From positions 498,409-518,453 of the forward strand of contig JH154988.1 in NCBI GenBank assembly GCA_000226015.1: a stretch of DNA of 20,045 nucleotides, given 5' to 3'. This document shows positions 1-8,530 of this stretch, piece after piece (within the stretch, counting starts at the first letter, position 1; each line of letters begins with the position of its first letter). Under the pieces are notes generated by a model. The model saw nothing but the letters and a program-made list of their open reading frames with translations, made no database searches and had not been told where the DNA came from. The translations under genes were made by a program, and so were the position numbers. The stretch comes from Mnemiopsis leidyi. Its lineage: Eukaryota; Ctenophora; Tentaculata; Lobata; Bolinopsidae.

Positions 1-2
1 TA

Positions 3-4
<2 letters not shown>

Positions 5-66
<62 letters not shown>
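5..66. repeat. (CT)n microsatellite
   Basis: About 30 uninterrupted CT dinucleotides at the left edge of the window. It is a simple dinucleotide repeat with no coding content. It lies close enough to the edge that its flanking function cannot be judged. Confidence 0.98.
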
Positions 67-71
<5 letters not shown>

Positions 72-1836
72 AGTGGTGTACGTTTGGTCAGTCCCGAAGT
101 TCGGTGTCTGCTTGACAAGTGCTCACGTCAATTGTTCAGCTTGCCACGGTTAAAGAACAGTTCTGTCTACGTAGTGAATAAATGTGGGGGTGGTTACTCG
201 TTGTGTGGTGATCTTATGTTTTGACTTTCATTTTTTGTAATAACTTTTTGTATTGTTGTCTTCTGTTTTAACTCTTCAAGTTTCGCTTTTCAACGAAGTA
301 GTGTTATTGTTACAAGCTACTTAAATTTGTCCATGGCACTTAAGTTCCTGCTTTATATCACTAATATATATGCTTTATATCAATAATAGATGTTTTGTTT
401 CCTCACCTAATTCAAACCGCAACCTTGACCTCGGCCACAAAACACGTCTATTCCGATTGTGTTAAACGCAGAGGCTTGTGAGAGACATGAGCGGGCGATC
501 ACTAGTAACCACTGTTTTTACTTTTTAAACATCTCAGTCGTAACGAACTGTTAGCTGCTCTTTAGTGGCCAGCAGACCGCAGTTTCTATTTATTGTCTGC
601 CTCCTTTAGTGAGACCATATGACGATCTTGATATAGCTTTGAATGTCTTTAGTCTGGATAAGTAGCTAAAGTCTCATCCGTCGGTGATTTTAACTTTGTG
701 GTCTCGGAGGAGTCTCTAAATTACATATGTTCTTTAGCTTTAGTCTCTAAAACAAACTATTCTGTAGTACACTTATTGCTATAAATGAGTAGAAAATTTG
801 CGATATTGAAGGTGATAAAGTCTCCACCTAGTTTCTAAACTTAAGTTCTTTTGTTCTCTAAAAACACTCCATCAGTAACTTAAGCTTGGATCTATTGTTT
901 TGAGATGCAACGTCAGAAATGTGGATAGGACTATGACTCAAAGTATGAAAACTTCATTCATATCAAATAAATCATCAAGTAAATCACATTGGATCGTGAC
1001 ACTGAATCTATATATATCTTAGCACGGTTTAATGAATATTTTTAGAAAACGCTTCAGTTCCTCCTTTAACTTCTATTTGTGCTGGCTTTTTAATTTCTAA
1101 TTCTGTTTTAGAATAGATAGGAAGATCATTCAATGCAGTGTTATGCAGTGGTTATGCTTATTTTTATTCACGAATTGAATAATAAATTGTCGTTGTAAAT
1201 CAGAAAATTATCAGCAATTTTCGCCAAATTGAAAGTTTAAAATCAGCCAGAAAATGGTCCCCGCTTGCTCTAAAACGTTAAATTTATCTCATCAAAATCA
1301 AAAGTATTGGTATTGCACGTTCATCATCGCCATAGAATACAAACTATAGGAATATGATGATAAAGAAGCTGCTCTATAATTGCTGCTATCATTACTTCAC
1401 AACCGTGTTATAGAAATCGATTTTATATCCGATGAGGATATTGAAACTTTATACAGCATAACCAGTTGTTTCACAGCAATAATACCCATCATATATTGTA
1501 ATATTAAATGTAACGATATTATGTCCCTGCCATGCTCCCATCGCCAACTCTAATTACACACCACGTGCCCTAATTACATTACATATGTCGGACCCCACAT
1601 CAGCTAGATTCTATCCGTTTCACTCCGCACGCAGGTTATACAAATCCGTCCTGCTCGTGAAATAAGCCCGTGTTATTGGAATATTTTGGGTTTAACTTGT
1701 CAACCATTGGGGTTGTGCACAATATTTTAGCAGCCTGCTTCGTGATGCTATTTGTAATCATTATCACATTATCGTTCTTGGAAAGTCCCAGCTATCAGCC
1801 CCCAGACTCACCGGCAACCCCGGTACACCCTCGTAC
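67..1836. other. No gene seen; AT-rich noncoding DNA
   Basis: No reading frame with recognisable protein similarity and no RNA gene seen on either strand. It contains a single CACGTG at 1562-1567. The 93-codon frame near 1670-1951 runs into the promoter-like block and is not convincing as protein. Confidence 0.6.
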
Positions 1837-2068
1837 TCACGTGACTGTCCACCGGCTCTCTGATTGGCTGGATCACTCGGTAGTCGCCGCTGATTGGTTT
1901 CTGTCACTCGTGTCACAAATCAACAATATACTTTCTGTGCTGGCTGGCTAGATACAATTAGCTCTAGACTGGGGGACGCTTGAGCCAAGTGGAGCAACTC
2001 TCAACCAATGAACGTGCGATGTTCGGTCCCGGTCAGCCATTCAAATGTCTTCTTCAGCCCCACGTGAC
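1837..2068. promoter_or_regulatory. CCAAT-box / CACGTGAC promoter-like block
   Basis: Within about 230 bp there are three CCAAT boxes (ATTGG at 1863-1867 and 1893-1897, CCAAT at 2005-2009). Two CACGTGAC E-boxes flank them (core CACGTG at 1838-1843 and 2061-2066). The block is less AT-rich than its surroundings. NF-Y plus bHLH-ZIP sites in this arrangement are typical of animal proximal promoters. No coding start is recognisable for nearly 3 kb on the plus side, so any transcript from here would begin with a noncoding exon. Confidence 0.4.
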
Positions 2069-2800
2069 TGCCCCAGTGTTCTAGTGGTTTTGATTCTTTA
2101 TCGGTCCGGCACATATATATTTATGTGCGATCTCCTGCTAGTTGATTATACTTTTTGTCCTTTACTTTGTTTCTTTGAGGTTAACGGCTGCTGCACTGAC
2201 CGTCCATCTGCAACCCTCACGACTGCCCCCAATTAGAACGCTCTTCTCCCCAGACCTCCGTCTCCTTCACTTTTGTACTGGTCTTTTCTTTGACTTTGAG
2301 ACTTTGTCAACCTCTTCACGCCGCTGTATTTCCACTCGATCCTCCTGCTCTGTAATTTGTCAGATTGAGAAAACACAGGGCGAAATTTCATCGAGATGCT
2401 TCTTCCATCAGTCAGATCTAACCCAGAGGAGGACTAACTTTTTCTCTTAACTTTGAAACGTCCTGAATCCTTCTCAGTTCGCACCCAGTCGCTGTGTGTC
2501 ACGTGTTGTACCTTGTTGGCTGCAGCTCAATTCGTGTTTTGAGTCTACGGCGTTGTTCTGATATGTACCAGTTGTGCTATATTCGCTAGAGATATTATCT
2601 ATTTATAGCTGTGACGAGCTAGAGTATCACAACAGATGACGTATATGTGTCACATTGCTGATATGCATTTAATCAATTCAGTCGATCGTGCATGCATATG
2701 ACATTTTGGTTTGGTTGCGCAGGTCAGGAAATCATACGTGAATTTCTACCGGTCATGGCTGCCTCTGCAAACCGTGATGTTTTTAGGCTTTCCCGCATTT

Positions 2801-2835
2801 TGACCCGGAAAATGTTTCGAATTCTTTCCGGGTCA
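2801..2835. repeat. Perfect 11-bp inverted repeat
   Basis: TGACCCGGAAA at 2801-2811 is matched by TTTCCGGGTCA at 2825-2835, with a 13-nt spacer. Each arm holds an ETS-like CCGGAA core and a nuclear-receptor-like GGGTCA half-site. It could be a dyad of binding sites or a hairpin; its role is unknown. Confidence 0.8.
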
Positions 2836-3280
2836 TTTTGGTCTGATAAAGACAAATTCGTGTTGATATCGCAGATTTTTCAACACGTTCCGTTTCGCGG
2901 TGGCGAGGGTGGTTTTTAACTTTTGATTTGCCTGACGTCTGATGTATTGCTAACCGAACCCCTGACTTTTCCATCCATGATGTTGACTCGAACCTTAGTG
3001 ATTTAAAGGTAATCAAAAATTGATTGCAGCTTTTTAAGGTGCCTTTCACAACTTCATTAGATAGGGATCATTAAGTTTAGAAATCTTTTCAACGTTCTTG
3101 AAAGGATCTTGGTCGATGCCAGCAATATGTAGACTAAACCGGAAAGTGTAATATTCTGGGCTAACGTCCAATTGGCCGTGAAAACGTGTTTCTACAGTCC
3201 TTAGTTGACTGTTAACACTTTACCTCACATGTTTGATCTATTTCACCGTACCTGTGACGTGTTCAGCATCGCATAGATAT

Positions 3281-3344
3281 TTACCTGTCTGATATCAGAC
3301 ATGTATAACTATCTACCTGTCTGATATCAGATATGCATTACTAT
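3281..3344. repeat. Two-copy 32-bp direct repeat containing a palindrome
   Basis: Two adjacent copies (3281-3312, 3313-3344) share ACCTGTCTGATATCAGA. In copy 1 the core GTCTGATATCAGAC (3287-3300) is a perfect 14-bp palindrome. In copy 2 it is reduced to TCTGATATCAGA by one change. It looks like a simple tandem duplication. Confidence 0.85.
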
Positions 3345-4111
3345 GATATAGCCGCCAGCCTAAATTGAATAATGATTTGATTTAATTTAGCATCCTCATT
3401 CGAACAATTTCAATAAATGTATTTTAGGCAAGGTACTACTGCCCTAGGTACGGAAATTTGTAAATCAATACATGTCTCGGATTACAAAACAAATATTCTC
3501 CTCATTTTGCAGTTTTTGCATTACTTGGATTTCCCTTCCTATTGCCCCTCTCAACAATGGCTTACTGTCCTGTTGCGACAGTCAACTACAGGTTACCTCC
3601 CCTTCTAAATATATCTCGATCCCATATTATTTCATCGTTTTGCTGTGACGTGTTAACTTCTCTGGGAATGTACAATCTTTATGAGATCACGTCCACTCTA
3701 AATAACCTGATTGTTTGAGGGTCCGATTAGAGCACAGTTCATCGCCGACTCCGTTTCGCCTCTCATTTGCTCCGGGCTCAACATTTCGGGCTTGATCACG
3801 AGTCTCCCTCCCTGGAGTCTTATCAGTGCAGTTCCTAATTAGTAATTTACCACTTTAACAGTGTTACTTATACGATTGTTTGGTAACACAATATTGTCGA
3901 CGTCACGTTACAGGTCTGAGCAGTACTTAAATCTGATTTTCCGTGCACATCCGTCAACTTTCTATTTACCTGCTGTCCTGCTGATTTTGATTTAAAGTCT
4001 TGCCGTTATGTTTGATGACGAAACGTTATCAGATAAGTTTTTATCAGTTAAGTTTATTTTAATGCTACTTTACCGCTTAGTGAAGTAATCAAAGAGCATT
4101 ATTAATCCGAT

Positions 4112-4343
4112 GTTAAATACTCTGCGTTTATTGTAATAAAGTGGTTCAACACTATGCGCTTATTTCTCTTAAGCAGTATAAAATACTGTGCGTTTATATT
4201 TATAAAGTTGTTAAATATTTTGCGTTTATTTCTGTTAGCTGTTAAATAATGTGTCTTTATTTCTATTAATTAGCTGGAAACTGTGCGTTTATTTCTTTAA
4301 ATTAGCTAGATACTGTGCGTTTATTTCATTAAACCAGTATGGT
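4112..4343. repeat. Degenerate ~32-bp minisatellite, seven copies
   Basis: The core ACTGTGCGTTTATTTCT recurs seven times. TGCG or its variant TGTC begins at 4123, 4155, 4189, 4221, 4252, 4284 and 4316, a spacing of 31-34 bp (mostly 32). Copies have drifted, for example GCGCTTAT in copy 2 and GTCTTTAT in copy 5. The array ends about 560 bp upstream of the BH3-only gene's start codon and is followed by a CT-rich tract. Confidence 0.85.
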
Positions 4344-4349
4344 CACGTC

Positions 4350-4379
4350 TAGCCCTCTCTCTCTCTCCCTCTCTCTCCG
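4350..4379. repeat. CT-rich tract
   Basis: Short impure (CT)n/CCCTCT stretch directly after the minisatellite. It could serve as a GAGA-type or initiator-associated pyrimidine tract, but nothing in the sequence decides this. Confidence 0.7.
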
Positions 4380-4519
4380 TGTGGGAACATTGTTGTACAG
4401 TTAGATTATAGTGAACCTAAACTTTTAAAGATTCTACGTTTAGTACTCAGCACCGCTACTATGAGATCTCTCAACGTTTAGATCGTGTTGAAGTGTGGTT
4501 TATCCTTCAGCACGGTAAA

Positions 4520-4540
4520 GTCACGTGACTCGTCACGTGG
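4520..4540. promoter_or_regulatory. Tandem CACGTG E-boxes upstream of the BH3-only gene
   Basis: CACGTG at 4522-4527 sits inside the perfect palindrome GTCACGTGAC (4520-4529). A second CACGTG at 4534-4539 follows after a 6-bp spacer. GTCACGTGAC is the MiT/TFE (CLEAR, M-box) type site, and paired E-boxes with a 6-7 bp spacer are the known CLOCK:BMAL-type arrangement. The pair lies about 380 bp upstream of the BH3-only start codon, so it could regulate that gene. Confidence 0.5.
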
Positions 4541-4905
4541 TGTTTTCCATGTATTTGTTACTAACGGAGATCCCTTGTTCTGTTGTAGCGGTTAAAGCGC
4601 TATTGTGACTCTTGATACATCTTTTTTCTTGAAATTATGAAGGACCGATTTTGGGGAGAGGTCACTAGTTTTGTCTAATGAGAAGCTTGTTCGAATCAGT
4701 GCTTACTAAGTTTTCAAGATTAGCTAAAATTTGTGAACTCCTGCCAAAAAAATTGTTCTCATAAATTGATCTCAATAAAATTTCTATCTCATTTTTCGTG
4801 ACTTCTCGAGCTTGCTTGAAAATGATGAAATAGACAATAGTTTTCCGAGTTTACCTTGTACAATTGTTCACCTTTAACTTTTTCTAGCTATTATAACGAT
4901 TTATC

Positions 4906-7900
4906 ATGTCAAAACGAAGGAAAGAAGAACCCCCAGGCCAATCTGCCTCACAGTAAGTTACTTTACAAAAATTCGTAATATTCTTATTTAGATGAACTTT
5001 AATTTAATTGTTTTAGTTGCGCTGACGTTATGATGAGCACAGCGCTTAATGGCTTTCAACAGAGGATACTCACCATTGCTATCACATGACAGATTTTTCA
5101 TTAGTCTTTGATTGGTTTGAAATAAATTTCACAATTGCTTCGCGTTTAACAATTTGTCAATCGATTTGAGTAATTGCTCGAGGCCATACTCTACAACCAA
5201 TCAAGATCAAGTATTTTTTGTCATTGACAAAGATATTATCTTGGAATGTTGCCACAATCAGTGAATCGATGATGAGTAACAGAAGAAATAAAGCGGGGCA
5301 GTAAATTCTCAACTTGATAGGTGTCAACCTGTTCATCAGAATCCCCCTACGAGCGATAAACTGTCAACTCGAGTATTTACTATAACGAAAACCGCCAATC
5401 TCAATAAAACTCGCTTCTGTGAATCTCTCTTAAGAAACAAAGTGATGACTGATGAGATTTAAAGTGAGATAATTTACCAGATGTTCGTTGCAGATCTAGG
5501 AGAGGAGAGGACGAAGTATCCGACAACTCTGTACACTGTCGGAGTCCTAACCTCAGTCGATACGATTCCGGTAAGTCCATGCTTCCTATCTACCTTCTCG
5601 ATTATGTTATGATACTAGTACAATCATAATATGGTTTAGTTAATCAGCTTTAACATTTATTCATGTTTTGGTTTACTCTTGATGTACATTTCATCATTGG
5701 CCGTCAAGAAAGTTTGTCCTTAAAACTTATCAAGTAGTAACCAGGTGCTCGAATATGATCTAATCACTATCACAGTATGACACCAGGCATGTTTCACTTT
5801 TCCCTGGACAATTACCACACCTATGCATGACCAAGTCCCTCAAGACCGAAAACTATTCTTGATTCCGTGTCTTGTTGGGACTGCGTCGTGAGATCTTGAC
5901 ATTCAGGTATACATTCAGGGGTGGGTGAATCCTTGACTGATATTGAGCTTTATCTGAACGAAATCGCAGAGAACCCCGAGGAGGATATGGATGACGTTTT
6001 TGCTGAAGCGGACGAAATGGTAAGTTTTTCGGATGCTTTGCAGTGTTTTGTTCAATGAATTGTGAAAATTGGATCTTATGATCAGCTTATTGTTTTCATG
6101 AACTCAAGCTCACCGCTAATTATCATTTCATACTTATCATTTCCGCGAACGATGATTATTCTAACACGTCGCTCCCTACAGCCGATCATACTAGAGACAG
6201 AGATGGGATCGCCTCTAAGATCGAGTTCTCCCTTCCCTTTCACTATAGAGCCGACCAGATTAGCTCCCCCTCCACACAACTTCAGAAGATCTCACATCCA
6301 CGGTACGTGACATTGACCATTAGAAGATCTCACTTTCACGGTACGTGACATTGACCATCAGATCTTTAAGTATTATAATACAACAACCTCTTGATCTTTT
6401 AAAATTTGCTGTATTGAGCATTGAGGATTTAAAGTTAGAGAACTATTGAAATGATACTTTTAAAGTTATAGAACATCAGATTAGACGTAGATCATGTCTT
6501 GACTTGAACTGTTTTTCAGGGAGTTTAACGCCACAATCCTATAGCCGGTTACGGCTACTGTCTGAGGGAAGCAACGAACAGTTCATGGAACGTCTGAACA
6601 ATGGTATGAACAACAAATCATTTTTTCATTTTTTCAATCTTACGTTCATATTTAACTTGAACTCTTACATCTCTCAACACCTGCCGTTAGTGTTGCAAAT
6701 TCCCGGAATTGGGCGCTGCTGTCATTTAATTTGGAAGTCGACAAAGAGAGAGAAATGCTCCTGCTGAGTAGTAAACTGATTTCTCTAGCTTTCCCATCAT
6801 GCCGATTGCCGAATTACTATTCACTTTCGGGACAGCGGATACTTTGACAAAATGGTCAAATTGAAATTTGTCGTGAACATTTCATTTTCTCCGTTAGATC
6901 TGTCGTTTTCCGGCCTAGCACTAAGTACCCAATCCAAGCTGGTAACGTAAGTCAGTGTCACATCTGCAGCACTTTGTCACATCGCAGTGTCACACTCTGC
7001 CTCGCTGCCTACTCTCACTCCGACTCTCTGACCTTATTGGTCGTGTGCCAGAAACCAGGAGCCGCTGAGTGCCTGTCTGGTTGTCACGTGACTCAGGGAA
7101 TCCCTGATAGGTTCCCTGATCTGTTGACACTTCATTTATGTGGCGACTTAAGTGCTTTTCCATTTAACCATTTAATGACTACTCGTGACACTGTTTAATG
7201 GTCTTTATTTTTCCGAGTCATGATTCTCGAATTTGTGGATTTATGGGGGAGGGCTGGTGTTGATGATTAGATTACCGGCTACTTAGGGTTTATTGATTTG
7301 ATAAATACTACGATGATATAGAATAAATCATTCTGTCCCTTAATTCTTTTAGATAATTAAACCTCTTTACTGCAGCTTATCTAGATTTAGAATTTATGAC
7401 TTTAGATAACTGATAACCACCCTAATAAGAGTTGTCGTAAAGAAGCATCATTAATAGTGTGACTTGATTTGTTCCTCATATCTTGATTTAGAACATTTTT
7501 TACTACGCAGTGTAGTTTGGGTCAGTCACAGTTATCCTAACAGTAGCCACTTTACTCTTAATGGGTTGGTGGTGTAGTGGTATCTACCCCGACTTTCTAC
7601 ATGCAGAAGATCGGAGGTCGATTCCCACATCCGCCAATCCTGTAGAAGTGCGCAAAGGGCATTTGCCTATGCAATCTTCTTCGGTCGACTCAGCCGAATG
7701 ACCGAGAAACCGTGATTGACGGTTAAATAAGGAAGGTATCTGTTAAAAGATCTAGAATCTTCCAGGAGCCCCTTCAGTATAACTGTAAGAGCCTGGGTAC
7801 AGATGTAACAAATACAAATACTCTATGTTTATTGAAGATATTTCAAAGTAACATCATTACAGATACATAACAAATAAGCCAGTATGAGTATCACATCCCC

Positions 7901-8215
7901 CAGTACAGTTGACTGACCTGCCTAATTTCAGGTGTTCTCAGTCACCCAGACATCCAAGCTGATGTGATAGCAGCCCGACTGACTGTGATAGCAGACGAAC
8001 TCAACAGCCGCTACTACCCCCGACCTGCAGCTTCTCCCGGGGACGATTCTTCGCATGTCTTCAACGAGATTGCTGCGCGTCTCCGCATCATCGGCATTGC
8101 CATGGACTACCAGTACTTCAGTCAACCGACGTTTATCCAGAACCACCGGCGACTTTTAGCGGGTTGCTTTCTGGCTGCACTGGCGACGACCACCGTTCTT
8201 TGGCTCAAATCGTGA
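4906..8215 (+). CDS. BH3-only, tail-anchored BCL-2-family-like protein (six exons, 241 aa)
   Basis: Coding exons assembled by eye: 4906-4952, 5494-5570, 5907-6019, 6182-6302, 6520-6603, 7932-8215. All introns are GT-AG, phases agree, and the total is 726 nt including TGA. The key segment is residues 159-176, VIAARLTVIADELNSRYY. It fits the BH3 pattern L-x3-(G/A)-D-(D/E), with L164, A168, D169 and E170, and resembles the BAK, BIM and BMF BH3 helices. Residues 222-239 (LLAGCFLAALATTTVLWL), flanked by HRR and KS, form a short C-terminal tail anchor of the mitochondrial/ER type. Residues 190-210 form a second BH3-like helix lacking the Asp. Residues 1-147 are low-complexity: a basic start, an acidic stretch in exon 3, and Ser/Pro-rich exon 4. 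No BH1 or BH2 motif is visible, so I infer a pro-apoptotic BH3-only protein that binds BCL-2-like grooves. A divergent, shortened BAK-like protein is the main alternative. The exon chain needs transcript support. Confidence 0.74.
6284..6359 (+). repeat. 38-bp tandem duplication spanning a 5' splice site
   Basis: Unit 1 (6284-6321) contains the last 19 nt of the fourth coding exon and its donor CACG|GTACGT. Unit 2 (6322-6359) repeats this almost exactly, including a second intact CACG|GTACGT (exon end would be 6340). Using the second donor would add 38 nt and bring an in-frame TGA (6308-6310) straight after Gly-Thr. Confidence 0.9.
7083..7106. promoter_or_regulatory. Composite E-box / AP-1 / kappa-B-like cluster
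   Basis: Three overlapping consensus-like sites lie in 24 bp. They are the palindrome GTCACGTGAC (7083-7092), AP-1-type TGACTCA (7089-7095) and the near-palindrome CAGGGAATCCCTG (7094-7106), which contains GGGAATCCC of the Rel/NF-kappa-B type. It is intronic, so an enhancer role is an inference from motif density only. Confidence 0.4.
7564..7825 (+). mobile_element. tRNA-derived SINE
   Basis: A tRNA-like head carries an RNA polymerase III A box (TGGTGTAGTGG, 7570-7580) and a B box (GGTCGATTCC, 7616-7625), then CATCCGCC, much as in a tRNA 3' acceptor arm. The acceptor stem pairs poorly and the B box has lost a base, so it is not a working tRNA gene. The downstream body contains a stem (TTCGGTC / GACCGAG) around 7680-7706 and ends near ACAAATACAAATAC. 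The exact 3' end and target-site duplications are unclear. It sits sense-oriented in the BH3-only intron. Confidence 0.6.
7934..8215 (+). other. BH3 motif plus tail-anchor coding segment (last exon of the BH3-only gene)
   Basis: The last exon alone encodes the functional core: BH3 helix (nt 7964-8017), a Pro/Gly/Ser linker (about 8018-8053), the BH3-like helix (about 8057-8119), a basic HRR knob (nt 8144-8152) and an 18-residue membrane helix (nt 8153-8206) before Lys-Ser-stop. Acceptor TTTCAG ends at 7931. The exon enters in phase 1, which matches the donor at 6603 and re-forms Gly148. It is richer in GC than its introns, as expected for coding sequence. Confidence 0.78.
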
Positions 8216-8241
8216 GGAAGGAGTTGAAAGTTAGGAGCACG

Positions 8242-8287
8242 CACGTGCTCTCACGCGGCGTGCACGTGCCCGTTTCTCATGCACGTG
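8242..8287. promoter_or_regulatory. Three CACGTG E-boxes just after the BH3-only stop codon
   Basis: CACGTG at 8242-8247, 8263-8268 and 8282-8287, each preceded by G or TG (GCACGTG), with start-to-start spacing 21 and 19 bp, roughly two helical turns. They begin 27 bp after the stop codon, in the presumed 3' UTR, so they may act as DNA elements or be compositional. Confidence 0.4.
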
Positions 8288-8386
8288 TACATCAGACGTT
8301 ATCCCAAACCCTTTCACTCAGACTATCTATAAATTAAGTAAAGGTTTTTTTTCTAATATTTTGTACAATGTTTTCCTAACGCTAAC

Positions 8387-8507
8387 CGTGTTGCTAACAA
8401 CACGAATCTGTCTGACTTGGCCCTCAAAACTTTGCAAAATCATCCCCAAAAGATCATCCCGAGAGTTCGTGTCTCTGCAACGTTGCCCGAGTCTGACAGA
8501 TCGTGTT
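8387..8507 (+). other. Competing inverted repeats in the BH3-only 3' region
   Basis: Arm A CGTGTTG (8387-8393) pairs perfectly with the start of arm B, CAACACG (8398-8404), over a 4-nt loop. Arm B continues to 8416 and, over AACACGAATCTGTCTGAC (8399-8416), also pairs with arm C, GTCTGACAGATCGTGTT (8491-8507), with one mismatch and one bulge. The A:B and B:C stems cannot form together. Alternatively, B and C could be the terminal inverted repeats of a 109-bp mini-element. Confidence 0.6.
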
Positions 8508-8530
8508 TCCTAAAAAGACTGTTCGAAGGT

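Larger units (their letters stand above)
2069..4111. other. No gene seen; noncoding with short dyads and a direct repeat
   Basis: Short frames around 2142-2450, 2692-2919, 2783-3049 (minus) and 3417-3608 show no family resemblance. Visible structure is limited to an E-box at 2500-2505, an 11-bp inverted repeat at 2801-2835 and a 32-bp duplicated palindrome at 3281-3344, listed separately. There may be undetected 5' UTR exons of the BH3-only gene here. Confidence 0.55.
6604..7931 (+). other. Longest intron of the BH3-only gene
   Basis: 1328-bp GT-AG intron holding a composite E-box/AP-1/kappa-B-like cluster at 7083-7106 and a tRNA-derived SINE at about 7564-7825. A coding-looking stretch around 6672-6840 (possible acceptor ending at 6672) does not keep phase with the upstream exon: the in-phase frame stops at 6767. 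I therefore treat it as intron. Confidence 0.65.

Noticed and set aside
1670..1951. 93-codon frame with a hydrophobic N-terminal segment
   Set aside because: No family resemblance; starts with a non-ATG codon and runs through the CCAAT/E-box block, so it looks like chance.
6672..6840. Possible extra exon of the BH3-only gene (acceptor at 6672, coding-looking WALLSFNLEVDKEREMLLL frame)
   Set aside because: The coding-looking frame needs an upstream phase of 2, while the preceding exon ends in phase 1. The in-phase reading stops at 6767. Direct joining of 6603 to 7932 keeps the frame.
7564..7637. A functional tRNA gene
   Set aside because: Acceptor and T stems pair poorly, the B box lacks a base and the sequence continues into a SINE-like body.
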